A DNA stretch of 64,000 nt from Pseudomonadota bacterium (lineage in GTDB: Bacteria > Pseudomonadota > Gammaproteobacteria > Steroidobacterales > Steroidobacteraceae), in assembly GCA_023433465.1 (NCBI GenBank), contig JAEZCR010000026.1:1-64000 (forward strand), given 5' to 3'. The notes beneath the pieces were generated by a model. The model searched no databases. It was not told the DNA's origin and saw nothing but the letters and a program-made list of their open reading frames with translations. Made by a program: the position numbers and the translations under genes. Every line of letters begins with the position of its first letter. The first letter of the stretch is position 1. Shown here piece after piece: positions 17,219 to 25,844 of this stretch.

Positions 17219-18085
17219 ATGACGGACAAGCCGTCCTATCTGTCGAAGGCGTTCAACGCCCGGCCGTTCGGAATGCCGATCCCGCCCAACTGGTTCGGCC
17301 TCGCGGCGTTCGGTTTCATGGGCGCGTTCGTTCATCCGGGAATCTGGCTCATCGGCCTCGGGCTCGAAGGCATCTACCTCTGGGCGCTGTCGCGGAACAC
17401 GCGTTTCCGCAAGGTCGTCGACGCCGAGGCGGGGTTCACCGACAGCACGTCGCGCTACGAATCGCTCCTCGCGCACCTCGATTCCTCCGCGCAATCGCGC
17501 CAGTACGAGATCGAGCGCGAAGCCGCGGAGATCGTCGCGCTGCTGCAGCGGGCGCCCGCTTCCGGCTCGCAGGTCGGCGACATCCGTCAGATGGCCTGGC
17601 TGCACCTCAAACTACTTGCGGCGCGCGCCTCGTTCATCGAGGTGATCGAGGCCGCGGACCGCGAGCGCAGGAAGCTCGACGAAGAAGAGACCCGCGCCCG
17701 CAAGCGCCTCGCCTCCCCCGACACCGATGAAGAACTGCGCCGCAGCCTCGAGCAGCAGCTCGCGGTCATACAGTCACGCTACGCCGCGCATCGCGACGCG
17801 AAGCGCCGCCTCGAGCTCGTGGACGCGGAACTCGGCCGGTTGCGGCAGCAGGTTTCGCTGGTGCGCGAGCAGGCTCTGCTCGCGACCGACGAGAACACAA
17901 TGGCGCAGTCGCTCGATGCCGTGACCGCCTCGCTCAACGAGGCGAATCGCTGGCTCAAGGATCAGCGCGAATTGTTCGCGGGCATCGACACATTTACCGA
18001 CGAACCACCGCCCGCGGACCTGTTGGCGTCGCGGCGCGCGGGCTCGCACTCGGGCAAGAGCGCCAGGAAGAGAGAACTGGAGTGA
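17219..18085 (+). CDS. Membrane-anchored coiled-coil protein of the PspA/AAA operon
   Basis: This 288-aa protein has two close hydrophobic segments near the N terminus (about 23-58: WFGLAAFGFMGAFV and GIWLIGLGLEGIYLWAL), followed by some 200 residues of charged helix (for example RKLDEEETRARKRL and LEQQLAVIQSRYAAHRDAKRRLELVDAELGRLRQQ). It is not recognised as a named family. The start overlaps nothing but follows the AAA gene by 4 bp. It could tether the PspA/ATPase pair to the inner membrane with its coiled coil in the cytoplasm. Confidence 0.78.
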   Translation: MTDKPSYLSKAFNARPFGMPIPPNWFGLAAFGFMGAFVHPGIWLIGLGLEGIYLWALSRNTRFRKVVDAEAGFTDSTSRYESLLAHLDSSAQSRQYEIEREAAEIVALLQRAPASGSQVGDIRQMAWLHLKLLAARASFIEVIEAADRERRKLDEEETRARKRLASPDTDEELRRSLEQQLAVIQSRYAAHRDAKRRLELVDAELGRLRQQVSLVREQALLATDENTMAQSLDAVTASLNEANRWLKDQRELFAGIDTFTDEPPPADLLASRRAGSHSGKSARKRELE

Positions 18086-18099
18086 GCTGCACGTTCACC

Positions 18100-18106
18100 G
18101 GAGGAG
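18100..18106 (+). promoter_or_regulatory. Ribosome binding site deciding the SBP-OmpA start
   Basis: GGAGGAG lies 5 bp before ATG 18112. This favours 18112 over an in-frame GTG 30 bp earlier. Confidence 0.75.
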
Positions 18107-18111
18107 CAACC

Positions 18112-19815
18112 ATGCTTTCGATTCGTCAACGCGGCTCGGCCGCCGGCAACATCATCACGCTTGTGTTGTTGTTGGGTCTCGTCGGTCTGGGCGCCTGGCT
18201 GTGGCTGGGCAAGAAAGGCACCGAGAGCTCCCCGGACAGTTCGCGCTCCGCGACGAGCGCCCAGCAGTCCGCCCGGTCCTCCGGCATCGCGGCGCCCGAA
18301 GGCGAAGCGCCCGAGCCCATCGAGCCCGTCACGGGCACGCCAACTCTCGAAGCCGCAAACACCTTCGTGCCGAAGGACAACACGCTGCGCATCGACATCA
18401 GCGAATACGCGGGATACGGCGGTCTCATCGTCGCGAACGGCGGCCTCGAGGCGAACGAGAACTCGTTCTTCTTCAAGGAATACGGCTTCAAGGTCGCGAT
18501 CTCGATGAGCGAGAGCGAGACCTGGGGACCGCTCAACAATGGCCGGCTCGCGGCGACCGCGACGACGGTGGACGCACTCGCGGTGCTCGGCCGGCAGTTC
18601 GACGCGATCGTGCCGATCCAGCTCGGGTTCTCGCGCGGCGCGGACATGGTGGTCGTCGATCGCGGCATTGCATCGGTGAACGCGCTCGCGGGCAAGACGC
18701 TTGCCGCCTCGCAGTTCAACGAGAGCGAATTCTTCATCCGTTATCTCTCGCAGGAGGCCGGCGTGCCGGTCACGGTGCTGCGCGACCTCGACTCCAAGCC
18801 GGCGCCGGGTAGTTTGGGCCTCGTGTTCTACGAGGACGCGTTCGTCGCCTGCGACGCGTACCAGCACGAGCTCGCGAGCGGCGACAATCGTCTCAACGGC
18901 TGCGTGGGCTGGACACCCAAGACGAACGAGGTGGTCGAGGCGTCGAACGGCGCCGCCAAGGTCCTCGTCTCGAACCGCAACCTGCTCGTGATCGCCGACG
19001 TGCTCGCCGTGAACAAGGGCTTCGCGCAGGCGAATCCGAAAATGGTCCAGGGCCTCGTGCACGGCATTCTCGAAGGCAACCGCCGCCTGCGCGACACCCC
19101 GGCCGAGCACATCGGAGTGGTCGCGAAGGCGTTCAAGTGGACCGAGGAAGAAACGCGCGACGAGCTCGCGCACGTGCATCTTTCGAACCTGCCCGAGAAC
19201 CGCGCGTTCTTCGCCGGCACCATCGATTCGGCGGGATCGTTCGGCGGCATCTTCCAGTCGTCGGTGCTCGCGTACGGGTCGGTCATCAAAAACCCGACGG
19301 ATCCGTCGCGCTTCCTGGACACGAGCGCGCTCGACGCACTCGCCAAGCGCGGCCTGTTCGCCGATCAGAAGATCGCGATCGCGCCGATCCGCACCGCGAC
19401 GCAGGCTTCGCTCGAGGGCGATCCGCTGCTCAGCAAGGACATCCGCTTCTACTTCGAACCGAACTCGGCGACGCTGGACCGTGGCAAGGCGGAGAACCAG
19501 GAGTATCTGCAGACGATCAAGCGCTTCCTGCAGGTGAGCCCGGGCTCGACCGTGCTGCTGCGCGGCCACGTCGACAACGCACGCGTGAACGAATTCAAGC
19601 AGCAGGGCGGCGATCAGCTCGTGCAGAGCATGGCGCTGAAGGCGATGGAGCTGTCACGCCAGCGCGCGCTCGCGGTGAGCGCGGCGCTGCTCGAGAAATT
19701 CCCGGACATCGACAAGACGCGCGTCGAGGCCGTGGGTCGCGGGTGGGAGGAGCCGACCAGCACCGACAGCGCGCAAAACCGCCGCGTCGAAGTCCAGTGG
19801 TTCACCATTGAGTAA
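18112..19815 (+). CDS. Substrate-binding-protein/OmpA-domain fusion
   Basis: This 567-aa envelope protein has a single N-terminal anchor (about 13-31, NIITLVLLLGLVGLGAWLWL), a low-complexity linker, then a type-2 periplasmic-binding domain like NrtA/TauA/SsuA sensors (LRIDISEYAGYGGLIVANGGLE through QANPKMVQGLVHGILEGNRRL) and a C-terminal OmpA-like peptidoglycan-binding domain (FEPNSATLDRGK, LLRGHVDNAR, LSRQRALAVSAALL, AVGRGWEEPTSTDSAQNRRVEV). It would thus span the periplasm from inner membrane to cell wall and bind a small ligand. It is the last gene of the PspA operon and is followed within 3 bp by a 39-bp palindrome that probably terminates transcription. Confidence 0.85.
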   Translation: MLSIRQRGSAAGNIITLVLLLGLVGLGAWLWLGKKGTESSPDSSRSATSAQQSARSSGIAAPEGEAPEPIEPVTGTPTLEAANTFVPKDNTLRIDISEYAGYGGLIVANGGLEANENSFFFKEYGFKVAISMSESETWGPLNNGRLAATATTVDALAVLGRQFDAIVPIQLGFSRGADMVVVDRGIASVNALAGKTLAASQFNESEFFIRYLSQEAGVPVTVLRDLDSKPAPGSLGLVFYEDAFVACDAYQHELASGDNRLNGCVGWTPKTNEVVEASNGAAKVLVSNRNLLVIADVLAVNKGFAQANPKMVQGLVHGILEGNRRLRDTPAEHIGVVAKAFKWTEEETRDELAHVHLSNLPENRAFFAGTIDSAGSFGGIFQSSVLAYGSVIKNPTDPSRFLDTSALDALAKRGLFADQKIAIAPIRTATQASLEGDPLLSKDIRFYFEPNSATLDRGKAENQEYLQTIKRFLQVSPGSTVLLRGHVDNARVNEFKQQGGDQLVQSMALKAMELSRQRALAVSAALLEKFPDIDKTRVEAVGRGWEEPTSTDSAQNRRVEVQWFTIE

Positions 19816-19817
19816 AA

Positions 19818-19897
19818 GGGGGCAGCCCCCGTTTCCCAGCAAAAGGGGTCAGTCCTGGAGGGCTGACCCCTTTTGCTAGGAAAGGGGGGCTGCCCCC
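19818..19897. repeat. REP palindrome, 39-bp arms (copy B), terminator-like
   Basis: The arms 19818-19856 and 19859-19897 are nearly perfect inverted copies separated by 2 bp and share the arm sequence of copy A at 14606-14704 (GGGGGCAGCCCCC plus AAAAGGGGTCAG). It lies between two convergent genes, just after the SBP-OmpA stop and before the stop of the minus-strand membrane protein, and probably terminates both. Confidence 0.9.
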
Positions 19898-19903
19898 TTA
19901 CAC

Positions 19904-20650
19904 CTACAGCAGGCGTTGGTAGTTGGGGGGGACGGCCTGTAGAACCTGGACGCCCAGGAAGTTAGGGAGGTCGTCGGGTGGCCAGGGTGGGTTCGGGCTC
20001 TTGCTGGGATCGCGCGGATGCGACTCGGGGGACAGCAGAACTTCGCGGCCGATCGGGTAGCTCTCGCAGGTGCCGCCGCCGAAGTATTCGATCGAATCGC
20101 GCACGTCCTTCCAGCCCTGCGCGGTAAGACGTCCGCGGTTCCAGGGCTTGCGGTGTACGAGGATCGCGTTGCTGCGCGCGACGTCGATCTCGACGAGCAC
20201 GCCCGGCGACTCGCGCAGCATGCGCATCGTGTCGTCCATCCAGCCGTCGCGCGGCTCGGCCCACGTCACCTTGGCGATGCGTTGCTGCCAATGCGCGATG
20301 CGCTCGGGCATGGCGTCGCCGGCGCCGCGGCACGACGCGATCGCCCCGTCGATCACGTGCGATCTCACCGCCGGCTCCGGCAGCGCGTACCACAACGTGC
20401 CGAGCCCGAGCGTGGCGCAGCAAGTCGCGAGGATGTGGAAACGGAAAGTGTCGCCGAACGGCAGGATCCGGAACAGGAAGCCCAACACGAGCCCCGCGAT
20501 CGCACCGCCAGGACCCGTGATCAGGATGCCCAGAAGCGGACCCTGGTTCGCGTCGGGATTGAGCACGATCGGGCCCAGGAACCCGGCCACCCCACCCGTC
20601 AGCCCGAGGGCCAGGGCCCAGAAAACCGGCGAACGTAACGTCTCGCGCAT
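19904..20650 (-). CDS. Membrane protein with C-terminal soluble domain
   Basis: This 248-aa protein has three predicted helices in the first 90 residues (PVFWALALGLTGGVAGFLGPIVL, LLGILITGPGGAIAGLVLGFLF and FHILATCCATLGLGTLWYAL), then a soluble domain of about 150 residues with a conserved-looking WNRGRLTAQGWKDVRDSIEYFGG. It is not recognised. It runs convergent to the PspA operon. The presumed periplasmic domain contains two Cys that could form a disulfide. Confidence 0.75.
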   Translation of the reverse strand: MRETLRSPVFWALALGLTGGVAGFLGPIVLNPDANQGPLLGILITGPGGAIAGLVLGFLFRILPFGDTFRFHILATCCATLGLGTLWYALPEPAVRSHVIDGAIASCRGAGDAMPERIAHWQQRIAKVTWAEPRDGWMDDTMRMLRESPGVLVEIDVARSNAILVHRKPWNRGRLTAQGWKDVRDSIEYFGGGTCESYPIGREVLLSPESHPRDPSKSPNPPWPPDDLPNFLGVQVLQAVPPNYQRLL

Positions 20651-20695
20651 CCCCGGGATGCTCCCCCCGCCGGCACGCGCGAGCCGCTACGCAGA

Positions 20696-20818
20696 TCACG
20701 TTTTGCGCAAAGCCCCGCCCTTTTTCGCGTGCCGGGCCGCCAGCTCGAGCTCCTTCACTAACAACCCGAAAGTTTCCTCCAGGGCCGCACCCGCGGCCCG
20801 CAGGCCAGCGATGCCCAC
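20696..20818 (-). CDS. Possible small protein (40 aa)
   Basis: A short frame starting at GTG 20818 gives MGIAGLRAAGAALEETFGLL and continues to KELELAARHAKKGG, ending at TGA 20696-20698. Amino-acid content and codon use look coding (amphipathic helix, no low-complexity), but no Shine-Dalgarno is visible and the frame stays open upstream to about 20880. It may be a real small gene or the 3' remnant of a longer, decayed gene in the 239-bp gap between the membrane protein and the FN3 gene. Confidence 0.3.
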   Translation of the reverse strand: MGIAGLRAAGAALEETFGLLVKELELAARHAKKGGALRKT

Positions 20819-20889
20819 ATCGAATCGAGGGGCCCGCCGCCGGCCCGAAGCCGATGACGGATCCCGCGGTCGACGACGAACTCAGAACG

Positions 20890-21741
20890 TCATTGCTTGC
20901 TGCAGTGCCCGACCAGCGTCTGCGAAGCGGGCTTGCGATGCAGGCGCACGTCGTTGCGGGAAACCGCGTTCCAACCGTCGTTGGTCTTGAAGCTGGCGTC
21001 GCACGGCTTCTTGAGCGCGATGGTGCCCACGAACCTGCTGCGGCGATAGCTGCCGTCCGAGCGACGGGTCACGTCGTAGACGTAGCGGCTGTCGGTGACG
21101 AGCGAGGTGGACGGCGGTGGATTGGTCGGCGGCGGCGGCTCCGTCGGCGGTGGCGGCTCCGTCGGCGGAGGAGTCGTCGCGGTTACGGTGATCGTCGTGC
21201 TGGCGGACGCCGTGGCGGGAGAAACCGCATGCTGCACGACGTTGCTGTTGCCGGATTCGCGGTTTCGCGAGTTGACGGCGCGCACGGCGAAATACCAGGT
21301 GCCCGGCGTCAACGCGGTGACGGTGGCGCTGCGCGCGGTGACGTCGTTGACGGCGAGAGTGCGATCGAGCGTCGCGGCGCTCGAGCCGTATAAGATCCGG
21401 AAGCCGGTGAGATCGTTGATCACGGTGCCGTCCGTGTTCGTTACCGGGGCGTTCCAGCTCAGCCGGGCGCGGTCCCCGCCCCAGCTGCAGGTGAGCGTGT
21501 AGTTAGTCGTGGCGCTGATCGCCGGCAGCGTCTGCGTGCCGGAGGCGGCCTTGGCGCCCGTCCATCCGCCACTTGCGGTGCAGCTCTCGGCCGCCGGATT
21601 CGTGGACCAGGTCAGCACAGGAGTGACGCTCCCGGTGCCGGAAGACTGGCTCGCCCGCAAGGTGACGACACCCGACGTCTGGGCATGCGCCGCCGCCGCG
21701 GCCAGCATCGCCAGCCCGAATACGATTCTCCTGTTGATCAT
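20890..21741 (-). CDS. Secreted fibronectin type III domain protein
   Basis: This 283-aa protein has a signal peptide (MINRRIVFGLAMLAAAAAHAQ), a short repeat with the sequence SCTASGGWTGAKAASGTQTL often seen before FN3 modules, one FN3 domain (about 90-175, with LSWNAPVTNTDGTVINDLTGFRILYG and GTWYFAVRAVNSRNRESGNSN), a threonine/proline linker made of repeated PPPTEPPPPTEP, and a Cys-containing C-terminal domain of about 80 residues. It is probably periplasmic or surface-exposed and binds carbohydrate or protein; no catalytic residues are evident. Confidence 0.82.
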   Translation of the reverse strand: MINRRIVFGLAMLAAAAAHAQTSGVVTLRASQSSGTGSVTPVLTWSTNPAAESCTASGGWTGAKAASGTQTLPAISATTNYTLTCSWGGDRARLSWNAPVTNTDGTVINDLTGFRILYGSSAATLDRTLAVNDVTARSATVTALTPGTWYFAVRAVNSRNRESGNSNVVQHAVSPATASASTTITVTATTPPPTEPPPPTEPPPPTNPPPSTSLVTDSRYVYDVTRRSDGSYRRSRFVGTIALKKPCDASFKTNDGWNAVSRNDVRLHRKPASQTLVGHCSKQ

Positions 21742-21939
21742 CTCGTCCCCCGCTGAAAATGCTGGGGATGAGATTCATCGATCGGCCCTTACTGGTTCGA
21801 TCGACGCGCTGAATCTGCTGCGCCCGGCCGAGTGGCTCCGCTCGGCGACAGGACGGGTGCGTGGCGGAAGGAAAAGTACGAACTCGCGTGCGAGTCGCGA
21901 ATATGCGTCGGTCACGGCGCGATTTTCTGGGGATTCCCT

Positions 21940-22359
21940 TCAGTGATGGGCGGGTTCGGATATTTCCTTGAGCGCGCCGCCCGCTTTTTGCGCGACCGCC
22001 TGGCTGACGTCGCCGAGCGACACGACTCCGACGAGCTGGCGTTCGGCGTCGAGCACCGGCAACCGCCGCACCTGCTGCTCGCCCATGACCTCGAGCGCCT
22101 CCTCGACGTTCTGGTCTTCATAGCAATACAGCACCTGCGGCGACATCACGTCGCGCGCACGCAGTCCATTGAGCGCCGATCCGTCGGCCACGGCGCGCAC
22201 CACGATGTCGCGGTCGGTGACCATGCCGACCAGCTTGTCCCGGTCGGCGATCGGGACCGATCCGATGTCGTAATCGCGCATCACGCGGGCGATTTCGGAC
22301 AGGCGCGCGTCGGGGGGCAGGACGGCGACCACCTTGGTCATGATTTCCTGGACTTTCAT
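21940..22359 (-). CDS. CBS-domain pair protein
   Basis: This 139-aa protein consists of two CBS motifs (VQEIMTKVVAVLPPDARLSEIARVM and ARDVMSPQVLYCYEDQNVEEALEVM), each ending with the usual LVGMVTDRDIV or LVGVVSLGDVS strand. Such stand-alone pairs bind adenosine nucleotides and modulate partners. The ATG at 22359 is preferred to GTG 22362 because GGGAG then lies 6 bp upstream. No partner is fused or adjacent. The 198 bp between it and the FN3 gene show no gene. Confidence 0.88.
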   Translation of the reverse strand: MKVQEIMTKVVAVLPPDARLSEIARVMRDYDIGSVPIADRDKLVGMVTDRDIVVRAVADGSALNGLRARDVMSPQVLYCYEDQNVEEALEVMGEQQVRRLPVLDAERQLVGVVSLGDVSQAVAQKAGGALKEISEPAHH

Positions 22360-22499
22360 CACGGACTCCCGGTCGGGGCGGCGTGCTAGGTAGCGTGCGT
22401 GACCGCCCGTGGCCGCGCTGTCGGATGAATGTGGCCGGGGCTTTAGGAAATCGTGAAGTCGTGCAAAATGCGCACACCCATGCAGGGGGGTTGGAAAAA

Positions 22500-24467
22500 A
22501 TGAAGTTCGTTCATGCGCTCGTGGCCGCCATGGCCACGGGCGGAGTCGTATGCGCGGCTCCGCCGGTTTCGACGTTCACGAGTTATCCGAAGATGCAGTC
22601 GGTGAAGATCTCGCCGACCGGAAAGTACCTGGCGCTCACCGCGCGCACCGGGGAAACCGAGCTCATCACCGTGCTGAACACGGCCGACGCCAAGATCGTC
22701 GCGAGCGACTCGTTCGGCAAGGACATGGGCATCGAACTATTCGACTGGGCGAACGACACCCGCCTGCTCATCCAACCCGCGCGCCGCTTCATCGGCACGA
22801 CGGCCTACTTCGCGCCGACCGGCGAGATCATCGTGCTCGACGTCGAGAAGCGGAAGTCGGACCTGCTGTTCAGCTACCGCAAGGGCGGCCAGGGCCTCGG
22901 CACGTTGACCCGCGAGCGCGCCACCGGCCAGGTCAACGCGCGGATCGTCGACCTCACGCCGAATGATCCCGATACGGTGCTGATCCAGACACGGTCGTAT
23001 TCATATGAAGGCGACTCCAACTCGCTGCAGCGTCTTAACATCAGGAACGGGAACGTGACGCGCATCGCGGGCTCGCCGGTGCAGGAAGCGAACTACATCA
23101 CGAGCACGAAGAACGAGCCGCTCTTCGTGACAGGATTCAATTCCAAGGGCGAGCTGCAGACCTACCAGTTCAAGCCCGAAGACAGGACGTGGCGCCTGCT
23201 CACGACGCGCGAGCGGCGCACGGGATACATCTGGCCGTTCGAGGATACGGCGAACCCCGACGAATTCCTGGCGCTCGATTCGGTATCCCAGCCGAATACC
23301 TCACTGATCAGCTGGAATCCCGTCACGGACGAGCGGCACCTGCTCTTCAAGCCCGACATCGGCGAGCTCGGTATCGTGGGCATCGACGCCGAAAGCAAGG
23401 TCTGGGGGTACACCTACGACGATCACACGCCGCAATACTGGTACCCCGATCCGGAACACCCGCTGGCGCGCGCGCATCGCGCGCTGCGCGCGACGTTCAA
23501 GGACGCCAACATCTCGTTCACCAGCATGACGCGCGACATGTCGCTCGCGATCGCCGAGGTGAGCGCGCCGAAGATTCCGCCGACGTTCTATCTAATGGAC
23601 GTCAAGGCGCTGAAGTTCCTGCAGAAGATGCCCTCCCGGCCGGATCTGAAGCCCGAGGACCTCTCGCAGACGGATCCGTTCGAGGTCGTGGTGCGCGACG
23701 GCACGAAGATCCGCGGATTCATCACGACGCCGGTCGGCACCAACGGCAAGTCGCTGCCCATGATCGTCGTGGTCCACGGCGGCCCGCACGGACCTTACGA
23801 CCGCTACGATTTCGACGAGGAGATCCAGCTGCTCGCGTCCCGTGGATACGCGGTGCTTCAGGTGAACTTCCGCGGCTCGGGTGGACGCGGCCTCGAATTC
23901 GAGAAATCGGGCTACGGCAAGTGGGGCCGCGAAATGCAGGACGACATCACCGACGCGGTGAAGTGGGTGATCGGCGCCGGCATCGCGGACCGCGAGCGCA
24001 TCTGCATCTACGGCGCCAGTTATGGCGGCTTTGCGGCGCTGACGGGCATCTATCGCGAGCCCGACATGTTCAAGTGCGCGATCGGAATGGCCGGTGTCTA
24101 CGACCTGCCCCTGATGTTCGACAAGGGCGACATCCAGACGCTGGAGCGCGGGGTCAACTATCTGCGCGAGGCCGTCGGCACGGACGCGGAAGACATGCGG
24201 CAGCGTTCACCCGTCACCCACGCGGACAAGATGAAGGCCGCGGTCATGCTCATTCATGGCAAGGACGACGAGCGCGCGCCGTTCGAGCACGCGCTGCGGA
24301 TGCGCGCCGCGCTCACGAAGGCGGGCAAACCACCGGAGTGGATCAGCGAGGGCCGCGAAGGTCACGGCATCTTCGACGAGGCGAGCCGCACGCAGGTGTA
24401 CGAAAAAATGCTCGACTTCTTCGCGAAACACATCGGCCTGCCGCCGACGACTTCCGCGAAGAACTGA
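22500..24467 (+). CDS. S9-family (prolyl oligopeptidase/acylaminoacyl) peptidase, secreted
   Basis: This 655-aa protein has a short signal peptide (MKFVHALVAAMATGGVVCAA), an N-terminal beta-propeller of about 360 residues, and a C-terminal alpha/beta-hydrolase domain starting near FEVVVRDGTKIRGFITTP. The catalytic Ser is in GASYGGF, the Asp in HGKDDERAP and the His in GREGHGIFDE. It cleaves short peptides, probably in the periplasm. The start at 22500 has an AGGGGGG tract about 12 bp upstream; longer frames to 22383 lack a signal sequence. Confidence 0.92.
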   Translation: MKFVHALVAAMATGGVVCAAPPVSTFTSYPKMQSVKISPTGKYLALTARTGETELITVLNTADAKIVASDSFGKDMGIELFDWANDTRLLIQPARRFIGTTAYFAPTGEIIVLDVEKRKSDLLFSYRKGGQGLGTLTRERATGQVNARIVDLTPNDPDTVLIQTRSYSYEGDSNSLQRLNIRNGNVTRIAGSPVQEANYITSTKNEPLFVTGFNSKGELQTYQFKPEDRTWRLLTTRERRTGYIWPFEDTANPDEFLALDSVSQPNTSLISWNPVTDERHLLFKPDIGELGIVGIDAESKVWGYTYDDHTPQYWYPDPEHPLARAHRALRATFKDANISFTSMTRDMSLAIAEVSAPKIPPTFYLMDVKALKFLQKMPSRPDLKPEDLSQTDPFEVVVRDGTKIRGFITTPVGTNGKSLPMIVVVHGGPHGPYDRYDFDEEIQLLASRGYAVLQVNFRGSGGRGLEFEKSGYGKWGREMQDDITDAVKWVIGAGIADRERICIYGASYGGFAALTGIYREPDMFKCAIGMAGVYDLPLMFDKGDIQTLERGVNYLREAVGTDAEDMRQRSPVTHADKMKAAVMLIHGKDDERAPFEHALRMRAALTKAGKPPEWISEGREGHGIFDEASRTQVYEKMLDFFAKHIGLPPTTSAKN

Positions 24468-24492
24468 GAAGAAAAGCCGAGAGCGATAGTGC

Positions 24493-24873
24493 CTATCCTC
24501 GGCCCTGGGTCGTCTTCCAGTATTTCTTCAGGCGGTCGCGGGTCTCGGCGCGCATCTTGCGCCATTCGATCACCTGCGCGGGCGTGAGCACGGATTCAAC
24601 CTGCGTGTTGAACATTTCCTGCTCCTGTTGCGCGTACTTGACGACCGAACGCTTCTCGGAGCGTGAATCCAGGTTCGTGAGCCTCGTGCGCGTCTCCTGA
24701 AGCTCGCCCTTGCGGCGGACGAGCATGGGTTCGATCAGCGCCTCCTGCTCGGCCGTGAGGCCGAGACGCGTGCTCATGGCCTCGAGCGCCGGCATGGGCT
24801 GCTGATCCTCCGCGGCGGCCAAACCACCCGCGAGCAGCAGATACAGTCCGACGCCAGCAGCCAGGGTTCTCAT
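24493..24873 (-). CDS. Spy/LTXXQ-like periplasmic protein
   Basis: This 126-aa protein has a signal peptide (MRTLAAGVGLYLLLAGGLAAA) and an all-helical body with LGLTAEQEALIEPML and SVLTPAQVIEWRKMRAETRDRLKKYW, the repeated LT..Q pattern of CpxP/Spy-type chaperones. Family members bind misfolded envelope proteins or sense metals. The ATG 24873 is chosen because it begins the signal peptide. It is convergent with the S9 peptidase, with a 25-bp gap. The assignment rests on pattern and length. Confidence 0.7.
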   Translation of the reverse strand: MRTLAAGVGLYLLLAGGLAAAEDQQPMPALEAMSTRLGLTAEQEALIEPMLVRRKGELQETRTRLTNLDSRSEKRSVVKYAQQEQEMFNTQVESVLTPAQVIEWRKMRAETRDRLKKYWKTTQGRG

Positions 24874-24921
24874 GACGGGACGATGCAAGACCTCGCCCTC
24901 GCGTCCAATCGGACGATGGAC

Positions 24922-25797
24922 TTACTCGCCGGTTCGGGCGGCTCGGGCCGGACGCGGAATACGGTCGGTCGTAACGCCTTTCAGCGGGGGCGCGAGCGAT
25001 CGCCAACTGCCCCACTGCCCGCTCAGGCTGCGCTCGAGCGGGCCGAGATGCGCATAGATGCGATCCTGCACGAGCACCACGAGCGCGTCGTAACGGTCAA
25101 GCGCGGCGTGGACCTCCGCCGCGTAGGCCGGCGAGTTGACCGGTTCGAACTGCGCGCGCTTGAAGTGCGCCATCATCGGCTCGAAATGCTCCTGGAGCGC
25201 ATCGACCGGAGTCTGCGGCTCCCGATGCACGGACTTGGTCTGCGGCGCCGTCGCCATGTGCAGGATGACGTCGTCGAGATTCTTCCAGGCGCTGAGCGCC
25301 GCGCGCACGCGCGTGTATGAACCGGTGAGACCCGAGGCGCTCTCGAGGCGCACGAGATCCTCGCGCAACGCGGCGAGATTCGCGCCCGCGGAGTCGTCGT
25401 GATGATCGTGTGTGCCCTCGATGCCGTGCGTGCCGACGTTGTTCTGTTCTTGGGGCTTGTAGTTCGTGCGGACCTGGAGCTCCGCGTCCAGCAGCGACAA
25501 CTCGTGCTGCTTCTGGTTCAGGATCGTCTGGTACAGGACGCGATAGGCGGCGCTCTCTTCCGCCGTCAGCTCCTGCCCGCGCTCGACCTTCTCGAACAAC
25601 GCGAGATTCTCGGCGCGGATCTTCTTTCCGAGCTCCTTGTGCGGCGTGACGATGGCCGCCTTCTCGTTGAGAAGATCGACCCGGTCGGCGATCTCGTCCG
25701 CCGTCCATTTGGGCGGATCGAACGGGAAGCAGAGGAACATGAACCCGGCCACCAGGATGGCGGCGGCCCAGACCAGCAAACGACGTCCCTTTCTCAT
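24922..25797 (-). CDS. Membrane-anchored helical protein, unknown
   Basis: This 291-aa protein has one N-terminal membrane segment (LLVWAAAILVAGFMFLCFPF) and a largely helical extracytoplasmic domain with a His-rich spot (THGIEGTHDHHDDSAG) that might bind metal. It is not recognised. It lies upstream of the Spy-like gene in the same direction with a 48-bp gap, so both may serve the envelope. Confidence 0.72.
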   Translation of the reverse strand: MRKGRRLLVWAAAILVAGFMFLCFPFDPPKWTADEIADRVDLLNEKAAIVTPHKELGKKIRAENLALFEKVERGQELTAEESAAYRVLYQTILNQKQHELSLLDAELQVRTNYKPQEQNNVGTHGIEGTHDHHDDSAGANLAALREDLVRLESASGLTGSYTRVRAALSAWKNLDDVILHMATAPQTKSVHREPQTPVDALQEHFEPMMAHFKRAQFEPVNSPAYAAEVHAALDRYDALVVLVQDRIYAHLGPLERSLSGQWGSWRSLAPPLKGVTTDRIPRPARAARTGE

Positions 25798-25844
25798 TGT
25801 TAGGATGGTATCTATCTACCGGGCGACTAGCCTTGTCCTGGTTC

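Noticed and set aside
17962..19569. 535-aa minus-strand frame
   Set aside because: It is antisense to the coiled-coil and SBP-OmpA genes, which have signal, domains and ribosome sites; the shadow has none.
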